In this document: one piece after another, positions 1-9,594 of the stretch
Numbering within the stretch: position 1 is the first letter of the stretch
Layout of the letters: the number at the start of each line of letters is the position of its first letter
Assembly (NCBI GenBank): GCA_025054955.1
Contig: JANWZE010000101.1
Coordinates: forward strand, 1 to 64,000
DNA: 64,000 nucleotides
Direction: 5' to 3'
From: Blastocatellia bacterium
GTDB taxonomy: Bacteria > Acidobacteriota > Blastocatellia > HR10 > J050
The notes under the pieces: model-generated
What the model saw: the letters and a program-made list of their open reading frames with translations, nothing else
The model's database searches: none
Told to the model about the DNA's origin: nothing
Program-made: the position numbers and the translations under genes

Positions 1-1
1 A

Positions 2-685
2 GGCATTCTGCCGGCCTCTGATGATGATCCATATCCTTCGACGACCAACGGGATTGACGGCGATAATTTATCCGCTTATGAGGAATACCGCGGTTTCGTC
101 GTCCTGTCTGGAGGTATTGACAGGCACAGAAGAACAAACCCAAGTAATAAAGACCTGTTCATTTGGAGTGATGTGTTTTCTGATAACGTTTATGACGCCA
201 CCAATCTCCCCTTTCCGAAGCATAGGGTCACGAACGCTGCAAAGGATGCAAACCGTAGAATTAACTTTAATCGTAACAATTCTGGCTATGGTGGCCCCAT
301 ACCTGGTACTGATCGGCGGTGCTTAGTCGTGGTCAAGGATGATATGGAATTCCGCGACGTATGTTTTGGACAAGGCTTCCCTGACGGAGCCCCTCGACCA
401 CCTAACGGGATGGATCGCCTCGAAATATATATTAGGAACCATCGTTGGGCGAGCCCGCCGACTTATCACCCTGACATTCCGGAGCCACTTGACGATGAGG
501 GGATCAAACACACCCAGGGTCACGAGGTGGGGCATGGGATCAATATCCCTCATCGCGCTCCTATTTCACCGCTGTCTGTTATGATAATTGACTATCTCAC
601 GCCGGGGTTTAACGTGGAGAGCGATATGCAACGGTGGACCAACATGCCCCATAACGATGTCATACCGCATCTGCGGCTGAAGTAA
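2..685 (+). CDS. Putative secreted zinc metalloprotease, 5' end outside window
   Basis: The reading frame is open from the left edge, so the N-terminus lies outside the window; the internal ATG at 173 is probably not the start. A zinc-binding motif of the form HExxHxxxxxH (HEVGHGINIPH) is encoded at 521-553, as in metzincin-like proteases, although the usual Gly at the eighth position is Asn here. Upstream, an acidic stretch (DGDNLSAYEEYRGF) precedes the protease core. The substrate is unknown. An extracellular location is inferred from the family type; the signal peptide cannot be seen. The next gene starts 59 bp downstream and could be co-transcribed. Confidence 0.65.
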   Translation, partial: GILPASDDDPYPSTTNGIDGDNLSAYEEYRGFVVLSGGIDRHRRTNPSNKDLFIWSDVFSDNVYDATNLPFPKHRVTNAAKDANRRINFNRNNSGYGGPIPGTDRRCLVVVKDDMEFRDVCFGQGFPDGAPRPPNGMDRLEIYIRNHRWASPPTYHPDIPEPLDDEGIKHTQGHEVGHGINIPHRAPISPLSVMIIDYLTPGFNVESDMQRWTNMPHNDVIPHLRLK

Positions 686-744
686 CGGCTCAGAGGTTCA
701 TGATGTCAATGTTTATGATGGTGACTAAAATGTGGAGGTGAGTT

Positions 745-1647
745 ATGGTAGGAAGTAAGTGGGTTGCAGTTTATGCGATTTTGAGTCTATTTTCACCCGT
801 TGTTAGTAATCAAGATGCGTGGAAGCACCTTGAGTTGAGCTTCTCGGCAGGTACTGGTGTGGCTGAGGAGTTTGTCATGCCGCGCGGCCAAGTTCGCAAA
901 ATTTTTTATCCAGGGGAAGAAATCAGGGTTCGGATTAGCCTGTATAATCACATGGAAGAGGAAGTATGGGTGAATTTACCAGAGACCAAGATCACGCAGC
1001 ATTTTGCTATTGAGTGGGTTGAAGTGCCTGACAAGCGGTTGCGAGCCCGCCCCAGTCTCCAGCTAGGGAAAGTGTACAAAGGCGGGGATATCCAACCCTC
1101 AGCCGAGATTGAGAATGTGATTAAACTAGGGCCAAGAGAGATGATTACAACTGAAGGGACGTTCCCTGCGAGGAATATGTCAGTTTTAGTCCCAGGCGAA
1201 TATGAGATCAAGGTAACGTATGTCGTTCCCCCGGAGATTGAGCAACAGCTACGGCGGTTAGGCCAGAGGATAGTGGTACACGAGCAAAGTTTCAGATTCG
1301 AGTTTAGGAAACCGACTACTGTTGAAGATCAATTGGAGATCATGCATAGAGCCGCAGTGCTCCACTATCTCAGTAAGAACTATGAAGAAGCAATAGCGAA
1401 GGTAAAGCAGTTGCTCGCCGTCTATCCGAACAGTTCCGCTGCTTATACTTTGCTTGGGAACATCAGTTTTGAGAAAGGCGACTACTTGCAAGCTATCAAG
1501 CATGATGAAAAGGCTATAGAGTTGCTTGAATCGGGTGCTGATGTGATTAGGCTGAGGTTTAGAGCGGCTGACCATAATAAAGATCATTTAACTGGATTTC
1601 TTAAAGGGAGAATCCAAGCGTCGAGGGAACGGCTTCAGCGCCGATAA
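745..1647 (+). CDS. Secreted TPR-repeat protein of unknown function
   Basis: A 300-residue protein with a hydrophobic N-terminus (about residues 5-21) that looks like a signal peptide. The middle is beta-rich, probably an Ig-like domain (residues 45-185). The C-terminal third carries about two TPR motifs (around residues 200-265). The start is supported by GGAGGTGAG just upstream of the ATG. It follows the truncated zinc protease closely, so an exported protease plus partner arrangement is possible but not shown. No enzymatic motif was seen. A/T-rich codons are more frequent than in the core genes of the window. Confidence 0.6.
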   Translation: MVGSKWVAVYAILSLFSPVVSNQDAWKHLELSFSAGTGVAEEFVMPRGQVRKIFYPGEEIRVRISLYNHMEEEVWVNLPETKITQHFAIEWVEVPDKRLRARPSLQLGKVYKGGDIQPSAEIENVIKLGPREMITTEGTFPARNMSVLVPGEYEIKVTYVVPPEIEQQLRRLGQRIVVHEQSFRFEFRKPTTVEDQLEIMHRAAVLHYLSKNYEEAIAKVKQLLAVYPNSSAAYTLLGNISFEKGDYLQAIKHDEKAIELLESGADVIRLRFRAADHNKDHLTGFLKGRIQASRERLQRR

Positions 1648-2191
1648 GCATGTTTCAAAGAGCGTCGCTGATCTGAAGCCATTGGCGATTCAACAGGTGA
1701 AAAAGTAAAAATAGAAGTGCAAGCGGTTCTCTCCGCTCAGGAGTCTCCCCAACATCTTCACCACAACATCCAATCAACCTCAAAATCAAGTCGTCCACAG
1801 AACCCCTTTAGTGATTTCTGGCCGATCACGCCATTCGTCCCGAAATCCTCCTTGGATGTGCTTCACGAAGCCTCTGGCAGGGTTGAAACATTTCTTTCCT
1901 ACGCGCATTTTGCCATTACTTACTCCTGAAACTGACCTGGAATCTGGCCGGTTTTAACGAAGGTTGGTACGGGCTCTTGAAACCATACAATTAACGGTTG
2001 ACCGCCAGTCAATGGCTGTTTGAAAATCGGTATTGGCTAGTATGAAGCACCTTTTTGTGTGAGGAAAAAGTGGGGGAGAGATGAATCAATAGGGGAGAAA
2101 TGGTGGTAGCAAAGCCTCTACGCAGAAAGCCAAAGAACTCAGAGAGCCGGTCACAGGGCCAGACAAACTGTGAGACGCTTGGCCGCCGGAG
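1648..2191. other. Gene-free stretch, nothing recognised
   Basis: No convincing coding region, RNA or repeat was recognised. Short open frames here have no recognisable domain and no good ribosome-binding site. Confidence 0.4.
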
Positions 2192-2212
2192 TTGATCTCT
2201 GAGTATCTCAAC

Positions 2213-2383
2213 ATGAGTGAGCCGGAGGGGCGGAGGAACGTGGCCAGTGTAAAAGATGTGGCCGTGTTGGTGGCGAAGAGTGAAGGTACGATTCGGAATT
2301 GGTCTGTCAAAGGCCTCCTGCACTACGTCCGCCTTAATGGTCATTGGCTGATTGATGCGCGTCCTTTCAACCCCCGCCCGTAG
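2213..2383 (+). CDS. Small excisionase/MerR-like helix-turn-helix protein, possibly a remnant
   Basis: A frame of about 56 residues whose core (SVKDVAVLVAKSEGTIRNW, then a GLLHYVRLNGHWLIDARPF-like wing) resembles the HTH_17 DNA-binding domain of excisionases and small regulators: helix, turn, helix ending in TIRNW, then a short basic wing. An in-frame ATG also exists at 2192; 2213 is chosen because the domain starts soon after it. No strong ribosome-binding site is seen. It sits alone in a repeat-rich region, so it may be a decayed mobile-element gene. Confidence 0.4.
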   Translation: MSEPEGRRNVASVKDVAVLVAKSEGTIRNWSVKGLLHYVRLNGHWLIDARPFNPRP

Positions 2384-2559
2384 GGACTAACCGTGCTGTG
2401 ATGTTGGCTATGCTCGGTGGTTCGTTGCCGTTGTTGGTAGTCGCGCCACTGATGGCGCGTCAGCGGTGGCGATCAATTGCCTGACTACGAACCTTGACCA
2501 CGCACTACGGGCAAATGACAAAGGGCCGATTTCGCGTGCTGGCAGTGAGTGTCTTCCCA

Positions 2560-2975
2560 AATCCTCCGCGCCCTGAAGGGGCGCCAGCAGCTCTCCCATG
2601 GGGTCGTTCATGCTGGTGAGCCGCTCGCCGCGAACACCCATCTCTTGGCGCGTCTCCAACGCGCTACGATCGTGTGGCCTGCTGTTCCAGACGTTGCACG
2701 TCTGGCGACCTGCTCTGAGGCCGCTTGCGCGGCCACATCCAAACTTCATCTCTCCAGATGTTGCACGGCAGGCGACCTGCTGTTTGCACCTCCGGCCCAC
2801 GTTGAGCTTCGTTCTGTTCCAGATGTTGCACGTGTGACAACGTTGTCACCAGCCGCTTGCGCGGCCTCCGAAGGGTGAGCCACCATCATGACAATGTCAT
2901 GAATTCCCACTTGAAGACGGCTCGAACAGAGCGGGTCGCCGGAGGGTGACCCACCATCACAACAATGTCATACAA
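2560..2975. repeat. Cluster of GACGTTGCACGTC-type palindromic repeats, left of topoisomerase VI
   Basis: Three related copies begin with CCAGAYGTTGCACG at 2687, 2754 and 2819. The first is a perfect palindrome (CCAGACGTtgcACGTCTGG, 2687-2705). GCCGCTTGCGCGGCC hairpins and a TGACAACGTTGTCA palindrome lie between and after them. A further block, aGGGTGAGCCACCATCAtgACAATGTCAT at 2872, recurs about 69 bp later at 2942. The same motifs recur in inverted orientation at 6.5-6.8 kb. The stretch 2384-3496 has no convincing gene. Confidence 0.7.
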
Positions 2976-3134
2976 ATGTGCACGGAAAATCGGAGGCTGC
3001 CGCTTAGGACGTTCTGCTGCTTGCGGATTATGCTGCTGAATCCATCGGGCGACTCAGTAGCATGAGCAATCCCATAGGACTTACTGCTGCGCTCTCCATG
3101 TCGCTTCTCAAACATGGCCTTTCTACGGACTATT

Positions 3135-3225
3135 AGAGCGGTTTGTGAATGGGGTTACGATGGGAGGGCACACTTCCAGCGTCCATCAGCGAAGCCCCAG
3201 GCTAAATGCAGTTGGAAATCGCTCT
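3135..3225. repeat. MITE-like element, copy 1
   Basis: A 91-bp element starts AGAGCGGTTTGTGAATG and ends AAATCGCTCT, giving imperfect terminal inverted repeats. It is flanked by T and A so that the ends read TAGAGCG and CGCTCTA, suggesting TA target duplication as in mariner/IS630-type MITEs (inference). A similar element lies at 38293-38395 with matching ends and a matching internal segment before the right end. Confidence 0.5.
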
Positions 3226-3230
3226 AGTTT

Positions 3231-3392
3231 GATGAACGGCACGCGGACGGTGCGCCTGTTTGTGCAAGGGCTGATGGACTGCGGCCAGCCCTGTTCCAAC
3301 ACGGCAGCATTGGTCTGATGAACTGCACACGGACGGTGCGCCTGTTTGTGCAAGGGCCGATGGACTGCGGCCAGCTCTGTTCCGATACAACG
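3231..3392. repeat. Imperfect tandem duplication, 86-bp period
   Basis: Two copies of an approximately 76-86 bp unit start at GATGAAC (3231 and 3317) and share CGGACGGTGCGCCTGTTTG and GATGGACTGCGGCCAG with few differences. The repeat lies directly downstream of the MITE-like element and about 100 bp before the topoisomerase VI genes. It has no coding signal. Confidence 0.75.
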
Positions 3393-3496
3393 ATCGCCCA
3401 CTAGGCAGACTGCGCTCGCCAGGCGAAACACGGTGTCACACACGTCACTTGTTTCGACTATTCGTCTTATGCTAAGCTGCCGCTTACAGGTGCTCA

Positions 3497-5248
3497 TTGG
3501 GTGAAAGCAAAGAACTGAGTGCTATGAAACAAGCCAACGTAACCATGCGCCGCGCGCAAGCGAGGAAAGCGGCCACGGCTCCTCTGTTCGACTTCATGCA
3601 ACCCGCGGAGAAGGAACCGGCGCCTGAATCGGTCATTGAACAAGCGGTATCGGTGTTGCCGGCGTCGCCGCCAGCGCGTGAGAAAACCGCGAGCGCGCGA
3701 CGTCGCGAAACGGCTCAGACACTGGCGCAGAAGCAGCGCGAGATTTCGGTCTCTGAATTTTTTCTGAAGAACCGGCATCTGCTCGGTTTCGATAATCCGC
3801 AAAAGGCGCTATTGACGGCGGTCAAGGAAGCTGTTGACAACAGCCTGGACGCCTGCGAACGAGCCGGCATTCTGCCGGAGATTGCCATCGAGATCACGCA
3901 ACTTGGGGAAGAGCGATTCCGTGTGGCTGTGCAAGACAATGGTCCGGGCATCGTGCGCGCGCAAATTCCTAAGGTGTTTGGCAAACTCCTTTACGGCTCA
4001 AAATTTCATACGCTGTTGCAGCAGCGTGGCCAACAGGGCATTGGCATCAGCGCCGCCGGTATGTACGGCCAGTTGACCACAGGCAAGCCGGTGGTCATTA
4101 CGTCTCGCGTTGCTGGACGCAAGGATGCCCATCACTTCGAGATCATGATGGACACGGCGAAGAACGAGCCGAAAGTGTTGGTGGATACGACGGTGGGGTG
4201 GGATGCGCCACATGGCACCCGGGTCGAAATTGAATTGGAGGGCATCTATCGCAAGGGCGCGCGTTCAGTGGATCAATACGTGGCGCAGACAGCGATGGCC
4301 AATCCACATGCGCGGATCATTTACAAGCCGCCGAAAGATGATCAGATCATTTACGAACGAGCCGTCAACGAGCTGCCGGCTGAACCGATCGAGATCAAGC
4401 CGCATCCGTATGGCGTGGAGCTGGGCGCGCTCATTAAGCTATTGCGCGAAACGAAAGCGCGTAATCTGAAGTCCGCCTTGCAGAGCGATTTTTCGCGCGT
4501 CTCGGCGAAAGTGGCCGAAGAGATTTGTCAGCAAGCGGGACTGGAGCCATCACGTCGGCCATCGTTGATGACGCCGCAAGAGATCGAGCAGTTGTTTCGG
4601 GCGATTCCTCGCGTCAAGATCATGGCTCCGCCGACCAATTGTCTCTCGCCGATTGGTGAGCAACAAATTCTGGCCGGGCTCAAACACCTGAACGCCGAGT
4701 TTTACACGGCGTTGACGCGCGCGCCGGCCGTCTATCGCGGCAATCCATTTCAGATCGAGGTGGGCTTAGCTTACGGTGGTCAACTGCCATCCGATCAGTT
4801 GGTGGAATTGATGCGCTTTGCCAATCGTGTGCCGCTCCTGTATCAGCAGTCGGCCTGCGCGACGTTCAAAGCGGCGCTCAGCGTGGATTGGCGCAGCTAT
4901 GGACTCTCGCAATCGAAAGGCGCATTGCCCACCGGCCCATGCGCGCTCTTTGTTCACATGGCCTCGGCTTGGGTGCCGTTCACCTCGGAGTCCAAGGAAG
5001 CGATTGCCTCATATCCGGAAATCCTGCGTGAGATTCGCCTGGCCTTGCAAGAATGCGGGCGTCGGCTCTCCATGCACATCAAGCGCGGTCGTCGGTTGGC
5101 TGATGAGCACCGCAAGCGGTCGTATATCGAGCGCTATTTGCCGGTCATCGGTGAAGCGTTACAAAACATCCTCGACTTGAGCGATCAGCAGCGCGACGCT
5201 GCGCTCATCCAACTGGAAGATATTTTGGAGCGGAGCCGCAAGCTATGA
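3497..5248 (+). CDS. top6B: DNA topoisomerase VI subunit B (ATPase)
   Basis: ATPase subunit of type IIB topoisomerase VI, which passes one DNA duplex through another. The GHKL ATPase motifs are clear: N-box with EAVDNSLDA (residues 111-119), DNGPG (147-151) and GQQGIGISAAGMYG (178-191). A central helix-two-turn-helix/Toprim-linker region and the transducer domain follow. The N-terminal 80 residues are a basic, low-complexity extension. The start given is a TTG; an ATG at 3524 is an alternative, and neither has a strong ribosome-binding site. The stop overlaps the start of the A subunit by 4 bp. Topoisomerase VI is typical of archaea and plants and uncommon in bacteria. Confidence 0.95.
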   Translation: MGESKELSAMKQANVTMRRAQARKAATAPLFDFMQPAEKEPAPESVIEQAVSVLPASPPAREKTASARRRETAQTLAQKQREISVSEFFLKNRHLLGFDNPQKALLTAVKEAVDNSLDACERAGILPEIAIEITQLGEERFRVAVQDNGPGIVRAQIPKVFGKLLYGSKFHTLLQQRGQQGIGISAAGMYGQLTTGKPVVITSRVAGRKDAHHFEIMMDTAKNEPKVLVDTTVGWDAPHGTRVEIELEGIYRKGARSVDQYVAQTAMANPHARIIYKPPKDDQIIYERAVNELPAEPIEIKPHPYGVELGALIKLLRETKARNLKSALQSDFSRVSAKVAEEICQQAGLEPSRRPSLMTPQEIEQLFRAIPRVKIMAPPTNCLSPIGEQQILAGLKHLNAEFYTALTRAPAVYRGNPFQIEVGLAYGGQLPSDQLVELMRFANRVPLLYQQSACATFKAALSVDWRSYGLSQSKGALPTGPCALFVHMASAWVPFTSESKEAIASYPEILREIRLALQECGRRLSMHIKRGRRLADEHRKRSYIERYLPVIGEALQNILDLSDQQRDAALIQLEDILERSRKL

Positions 5249-6399
5249 GCAGGCAAACGACCACTAAGACAACACGACAGACAACAAAGAACGGACGCGA
5301 CGAGATTGATCGGCTGACCGTGGAGAAGATCAGGGAGACGGCCGGCCACGTCCACAGTATGATCCTGAGCGGTCGGAAACCGGAATTGAAGTTTCCGGTG
5401 CGCGCATTGTCCAATGTTCGCTATAGTCCGGCAAAGGGCTACTTCGAGATCGGCCGCCAGAAGAAAGAACGCACGTTGACCGTCACGACGATCAAAACGT
5501 TCGCGCAAACGCTCAAGTTGATGGAACTGTCCAAAGAGCTGATCGAGACGGACGATTTCGCCACTAAGCGAGACGCTTACTATCAGTCGAAGAATTGGAA
5601 TGAAGCGCGATTTGATGCCCAGGAAGAATCGGACGCTGTCATGGATGACATTGAGGCGTTATTCTCTCTCTACAACATCAATCGCGAGCAATTGCGCTTC
5701 TACCCAGAAGAGCACGGCGGCGCGGTGGCTGGCGAGCTGATCGTGATTGATCGTGACCCGGAAACCGGGGCGCGTATCGAAATTGATTGCACGCGCTTCG
5801 GCACCGGCTCCTACTCGATTCCTCATTCGGTTGAGCATCTGCAGTTCAAGACCAGCGCCAAATTTATCCTGGTGATTGAAACGGGCGGCATGTACCAGCG
5901 GCTACAAAACCAAAAGTTCTGGAAGAAGGCCCATTGTATTCTTGTGGAGATGGGCGGCGTGCCCACGCGCGCGACGCGCCGCTTTGTGCGACGGCTGAGC
6001 GATGCTGCCGGCATTCCGGTCTACGCCTTCGTGGATTGTGATCCGTATGGCATTTCGAACATCTATCGCACACTGAAAGTTGGCTCCGGCAACGCCGCGC
6101 ACTTGAATCAATTCTTCTGTGTGCCACAGGCGACGTTCCTCGGCGTCACGCCGCAAGACATCATTGACTACAAACTGCCGACCCACCCGCTGAAAGAGGT
6201 AGACATCAAACGCGCCAGAGACGCGCTCAAGAACGATCCATTCTTCCAACAGCACCGTGAATGGGACAGAGCCATCAAGCAACTGCTCAAAATGGGTGTG
6301 CGGGCAGAGCAGCAGGCATTGGCCAAGTGGGGCTTGAATTACGTCATCGAAGAATACTTGCCGAACAAGCTCAAGAATCCCAAAAAGTTTTTGCCGTGA
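5245..6399 (+). CDS. top6A: DNA topoisomerase VI subunit A (Spo11-like DNA cleavage subunit)
   Basis: DNA-cleaving subunit of topoisomerase VI, homologous to eukaryotic Spo11. The 5Y-CAP domain shows the RDAYY motif (residues 109-113) carrying the tyrosine that forms the covalent link to DNA. The Toprim domain follows with its acidic residue in VIETGGMY (about residue 210) and the DxD pair in VDCDPYG (about 264-266). At 384 residues it has normal family length. The ATG overlaps the B-subunit stop (ATGA), so the two are translationally coupled and should form the A2B2 enzyme. Both subunits look intact. Confidence 0.95.
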   Translation: MSRQTTTKTTRQTTKNGRDEIDRLTVEKIRETAGHVHSMILSGRKPELKFPVRALSNVRYSPAKGYFEIGRQKKERTLTVTTIKTFAQTLKLMELSKELIETDDFATKRDAYYQSKNWNEARFDAQEESDAVMDDIEALFSLYNINREQLRFYPEEHGGAVAGELIVIDRDPETGARIEIDCTRFGTGSYSIPHSVEHLQFKTSAKFILVIETGGMYQRLQNQKFWKKAHCILVEMGGVPTRATRRFVRRLSDAAGIPVYAFVDCDPYGISNIYRTLKVGSGNAAHLNQFFCVPQATFLGVTPQDIIDYKLPTHPLKEVDIKRARDALKNDPFFQQHREWDRAIKQLLKMGVRAEQQALAKWGLNYVIEEYLPNKLKNPKKFLP

Positions 6400-6529
6400 C
6401 CGTTTGGTCTGACGCCAATGGTCCGCAGAAAAACCATTTTGAGAAGCGACACAGCTAGCAGAACAGCCCAAGCGGCACTCTACGATTTTCTATGCGCATT
6501 TTATGATGACATCCTCACGATGGCGGGTC

Positions 6530-6790
6530 GCCCTCTGGAGGCCGCGAAGCGGCCGGTGACAACGTTACCAAACGTGCAACATCTGCAACAGCAGCTCAAA
6601 CAATCGTGGCGCGTTGGCGACGCGCCGAGTGTGCGCATGCGTGGCCAGCGACCAAGCAGCATGAACGAGCCGGTGGATGAACGAGGTGGCGCCTCGCCAA
6701 GGCGCGGTGCATCATTGGTGAGCGATTCCAGACGTTGCACGTCTGCCTACCCTCTGGTGAGCGGCTATCGCCGCTGGGGTCCAGCGGGCG
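6530..6790. repeat. Cluster of GACGTTGCACGTC-type repeats, right of topoisomerase VI
   Basis: This cluster has the same motif family as 2.56-2.98 kb, partly inverted: GGCCGCGAAGCGGCC, TGACAACGTT, then GTGCAACATCTG (reverse complement of CAGATGTTGCAC) near 6573-6586. A direct copy CCAGACGTTGCACGTCTG lies at 6728-6745. The phrase AGCAGCATGAACGA here is an inverted version of TCGTTCATGCTGGT near 2604. The whole gap 6400-7048 has no convincing gene. Confidence 0.7.
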
Positions 6791-7048
6791 CTCACACAGC
6801 GGCGCCCTACAAAGAACGTGATCTTTTTCTCCACAATCGGTATTATTCCGCGCACTCTGCGCTCATGGCCACGGTCCGCTTCCAACCGGTGAGGAGCTGA
6901 ACCTCACCTTGATACGAACTACTATGATGACCAACTGTTGATGATGAGTGAGCTTGCAGGCAGGTGTCTTGGCTCGGCTGCCTGAGTTGGTTCGTCTCTT
7001 GCTCATGCCGGTAATACTGCGGTAACTTGACGGGGGAGAGATACGAAG

Positions 7049-7912
7049 ATGAGTAACTCAGAATTTGTGATTGATGTTTCAGAGGCAGAGTTTGCCGACG
7101 CCGTCGTGCAACGGTCGCGCGAGCAGCCGGTAGTGGTTGATTTCTGGGCGCCGTGGTGCGGGCCATGTCGCGCGCTGGGGCCGGTGTTGGAACAGTTAGC
7201 CGAAGAGTTTCAGGGCGCCTTCATTTTGGCGCGTGTCAACACGGATGAAAATCCGAACCTGGCCAGAGAGTTCGGGATCCAAAGTATCCCCAATGTGATG
7301 ATGTTTCAAAATGGTCAGGTGGTAGACCAATTCATCGGCGTATGGCCAGAAGCGCAAATCCGGCAATGGCTCCGTCCGTACTGTCCGAGCGAAGCGGATC
7401 GGTTGGTGGCCATAGGAAATCGCTTTCGTGAACAGGGTCAGGCTGACGCGGCCGCCGAAGCGTTCGAGCGCGCGCTGACGCTCGATGCGACACACGCGGG
7501 CGCGCACCTGGGTTTGGCCTGGCTGGCTTTTGCGCGTGGACAGGAAGATCAAGTCGAGCAACATGTGGCTATGATTCCGCCATTGGCGCCGGAGTTCGAC
7601 GCCGCCCAGCGGTTGCGCGAAGCGATGGCGTTTCACCGAGAGTGCCGCGCAGCCGGTGGAGAGCAGGTGTGTCGTCAACGATTGAGCGAGAATCCCAACG
7701 ATCTGGATGCGCGGTTTGGGCTGGCTTCTTGTTTGGCGGCAGCAGGCAAATATGCGGACGCGCTGGAAGAGTTTCTGGCGATTGTCGCCAAAGACAAACA
7801 TTATCGCGATGAAGCGGCGCGCAAAGCGATGCTGACCATTTTCAGCCTGGTAGGCGAACGAAGCGAACTTGCCGAAGAATATCGCAAGCGACTTGCCTGG
7901 ACATTGTATTAG
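7049..7912 (+). CDS. Thioredoxin-domain TPR protein (CnoX/YbbN-like co-chaperone)
   Basis: 287 residues. The N-terminal thioredoxin fold has an intact active site WCGPC (Cys37, Cys40). A C-terminal alpha-helical TPR-like region follows (about residues 125-285). This is the architecture of CnoX/YbbN, which holds unfolded proteins and passes them to chaperones. E. coli CnoX has lost the first cysteine, whereas this protein should be redox active. The start is supported by GGGGGAGA upstream. The next gene encodes an Hsp70-like ATPase, so a chaperone partnership is plausible but inferred. Confidence 0.88.
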   Translation: MSNSEFVIDVSEAEFADAVVQRSREQPVVVDFWAPWCGPCRALGPVLEQLAEEFQGAFILARVNTDENPNLAREFGIQSIPNVMMFQNGQVVDQFIGVWPEAQIRQWLRPYCPSEADRLVAIGNRFREQGQADAAAEAFERALTLDATHAGAHLGLAWLAFARGQEDQVEQHVAMIPPLAPEFDAAQRLREAMAFHRECRAAGGEQVCRQRLSENPNDLDARFGLASCLAAAGKYADALEEFLAIVAKDKHYRDEAARKAMLTIFSLVGERSELAEEYRKRLAWTLY

Positions 7913-8022
7913 CCATCGCTCGTATGCTGCTGCGTGTCACGAACGGTCAATCCGTCGGGAGACGAAGAGCGGAGATACTTTCCGCTCCTCGGTTCTCTGC
8001 TCTCTTCACACAAGGAGGTTGA

Positions 8023-9594
8023 ATGCGTTTTGGAATTGATTTTGGGACAACACGGACTGTCGTAGCGGCGGCCGACCGGGGTAATTATCCGGTGGTGAGT
8101 TTTCATTTGGAGTCAGGCGACGTGCAGCCGTGGTATCCGTCGTTGATCGCTACCCGTGGTGAGCAGTGTTTCTTTGGCCTCGATGCTCAGGCGAAGCCGC
8201 AAGAATCAGGTTGGTCTTTCTTGCGTTCGCTCAAACGTCTGCTGGCCGATGCCGGCCCTGAGTCACTGATTCGGGTGGGAGAGGTTGAACTCGGCGCGTT
8301 GGAATGGGTGAGCCGGTACTTGACGCAACTGCGCATTGACCTGTGCATGCGCTCCAATATCGGCGTGTCGGCTCATGAGCCGCTCGAAGCGTTAGTTGCC
8401 GTGCCGGCCAACGCCAATAGCAACCAACGCTTCATCACGTTGGAAGGGTTTCGTCAGGCGGGTTTCCGCGTGCTGGGATTGGTTAATGAACCGTCGGCAG
8501 CCGGCATCGAGTATGCGCATCGTGACGCCGCCAAAGGGAAAACAGGCCGCAAGGAATACCTGGTCATTTATGATCTCGGTGGAGGGACCTTTGATGCTTC
8601 GGTTATCAGCATGAAAGACCGGCATCATGAAGTCCTGACGGCAGAAGGAATCGGGCGCTTAGGGGGCGATGATTTTGACGAGCTGCTGTTAGAGCTGGCA
8701 TTGCAGCGCGCGTCGCACATAGGAGAACTCTCGGCAACGGTTCGCCATCACCTGTTAGAGATTTGTCGTGAACAGAAAGAGGGATTGCATCCCAATACGC
8801 GCAAGATGGTGATTGATCTGGGCCGTGCCATACCTGGCGCTGGCGAGGTCATGGTGACGACCGATGAGTTCTATGAACGATGCCGCCCGCTGGTGGAGCG
8901 CACTATCGAGACGATGGAGTTGGCCATGAGCAACTCGCTGCGCGGCGAGGCGCTGGAATGGGCTGGCGTGGCCGGTATCTATTTGGTGGGTGGATCGAGC
9001 GATCTGCCATTGGTCAGCCGATTATTGCGGGAGCGGTATGGTCGCCGCGTTCGGCGTTCCCCCTACCCGTATGCGGCAACCGCCATCGGATTAGCCATCG
9101 CCGCCGACGCCGCGTCCGGCTATAAACTTCAGGAGCGATTCACCCGCTACTTCGGCGTGTGGCGCGAGGCCGATAGCGGACGACGCATCGTGTTTGATCC
9201 GATCTTTTTCAAAGATACGCCGCTGCCAGCCGCTGGCGAGCCGCCGCTGATCTTCACACGCGCTTATCAACCGGTTCATAACATCGGCCACTTTCGCTAT
9301 CTGGAATGCAGTCAGGTGAACGAGGATCACCAACCCAGTGGTGAAGTCACGCCGTGGGATGAAATCTTCTTCCCCTTTGATCCGGCGTTGCAACACGAAA
9401 CGAATCTTCATCGCATTGCTGTGACTCGGTCTGAGAACGACGTGGCACCGCTGATTCAAGAGCGTTACGTCTGCCATAGCCACGGCGTCATTGAAGTGAC
9501 CATTGCCCACCATACAGCCGGATTTCAACGAACGTATCGCTTGCGCGAGCTGCCAGAACGGCGCCGTGGCAAGCAAAAACGAGTCGGTCAATGA
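8023..9594 (+). CDS. Hsp70-family ATPase, short divergent form
   Basis: All three Hsp70/actin nucleotide-binding motifs are present: phosphate-1 FGIDFGTTRT at the N-terminus, phosphate-2 YDLGGGTFDAS (about residue 185) and adenosine motif LVGGSSDLP (about residue 325). At 523 residues it is shorter than DnaK (about 640). The C-terminal part after residue 370 is beta-rich and divergent, without a DnaK-like lid, as in YegD/HscC-type proteins. AAGGAGG precedes the ATG. It follows the thioredoxin-TPR gene and overlaps the next gene by 4 bp. The client is unknown. Confidence 0.9.
   Translation: MRFGIDFGTTRTVVAAADRGNYPVVSFHLESGDVQPWYPSLIATRGEQCFFGLDAQAKPQESGWSFLRSLKRLLADAGPESLIRVGEVELGALEWVSRYLTQLRIDLCMRSNIGVSAHEPLEALVAVPANANSNQRFITLEGFRQAGFRVLGLVNEPSAAGIEYAHRDAAKGKTGRKEYLVIYDLGGGTFDASVISMKDRHHEVLTAEGIGRLGGDDFDELLLELALQRASHIGELSATVRHHLLEICREQKEGLHPNTRKMVIDLGRAIPGAGEVMVTTDEFYERCRPLVERTIETMELAMSNSLRGEALEWAGVAGIYLVGGSSDLPLVSRLLRERYGRRVRRSPYPYAATAIGLAIAADAASGYKLQERFTRYFGVWREADSGRRIVFDPIFFKDTPLPAAGEPPLIFTRAYQPVHNIGHFRYLECSQVNEDHQPSGEVTPWDEIFFPFDPALQHETNLHRIAVTRSENDVAPLIQERYVCHSHGVIEVTIAHHTAGFQRTYRLRELPERRRGKQKRVGQ

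Noticed and set aside
2100-2195. Small frame of 31 codons after GGGGAGAA
   Set aside because: A good ribosome-binding site but no domain and no conserved context; too little support for a gene.
3231-3392. CRISPR array
   Set aside because: Only two long, imperfect copies with no spacers between; it is a tandem duplication.
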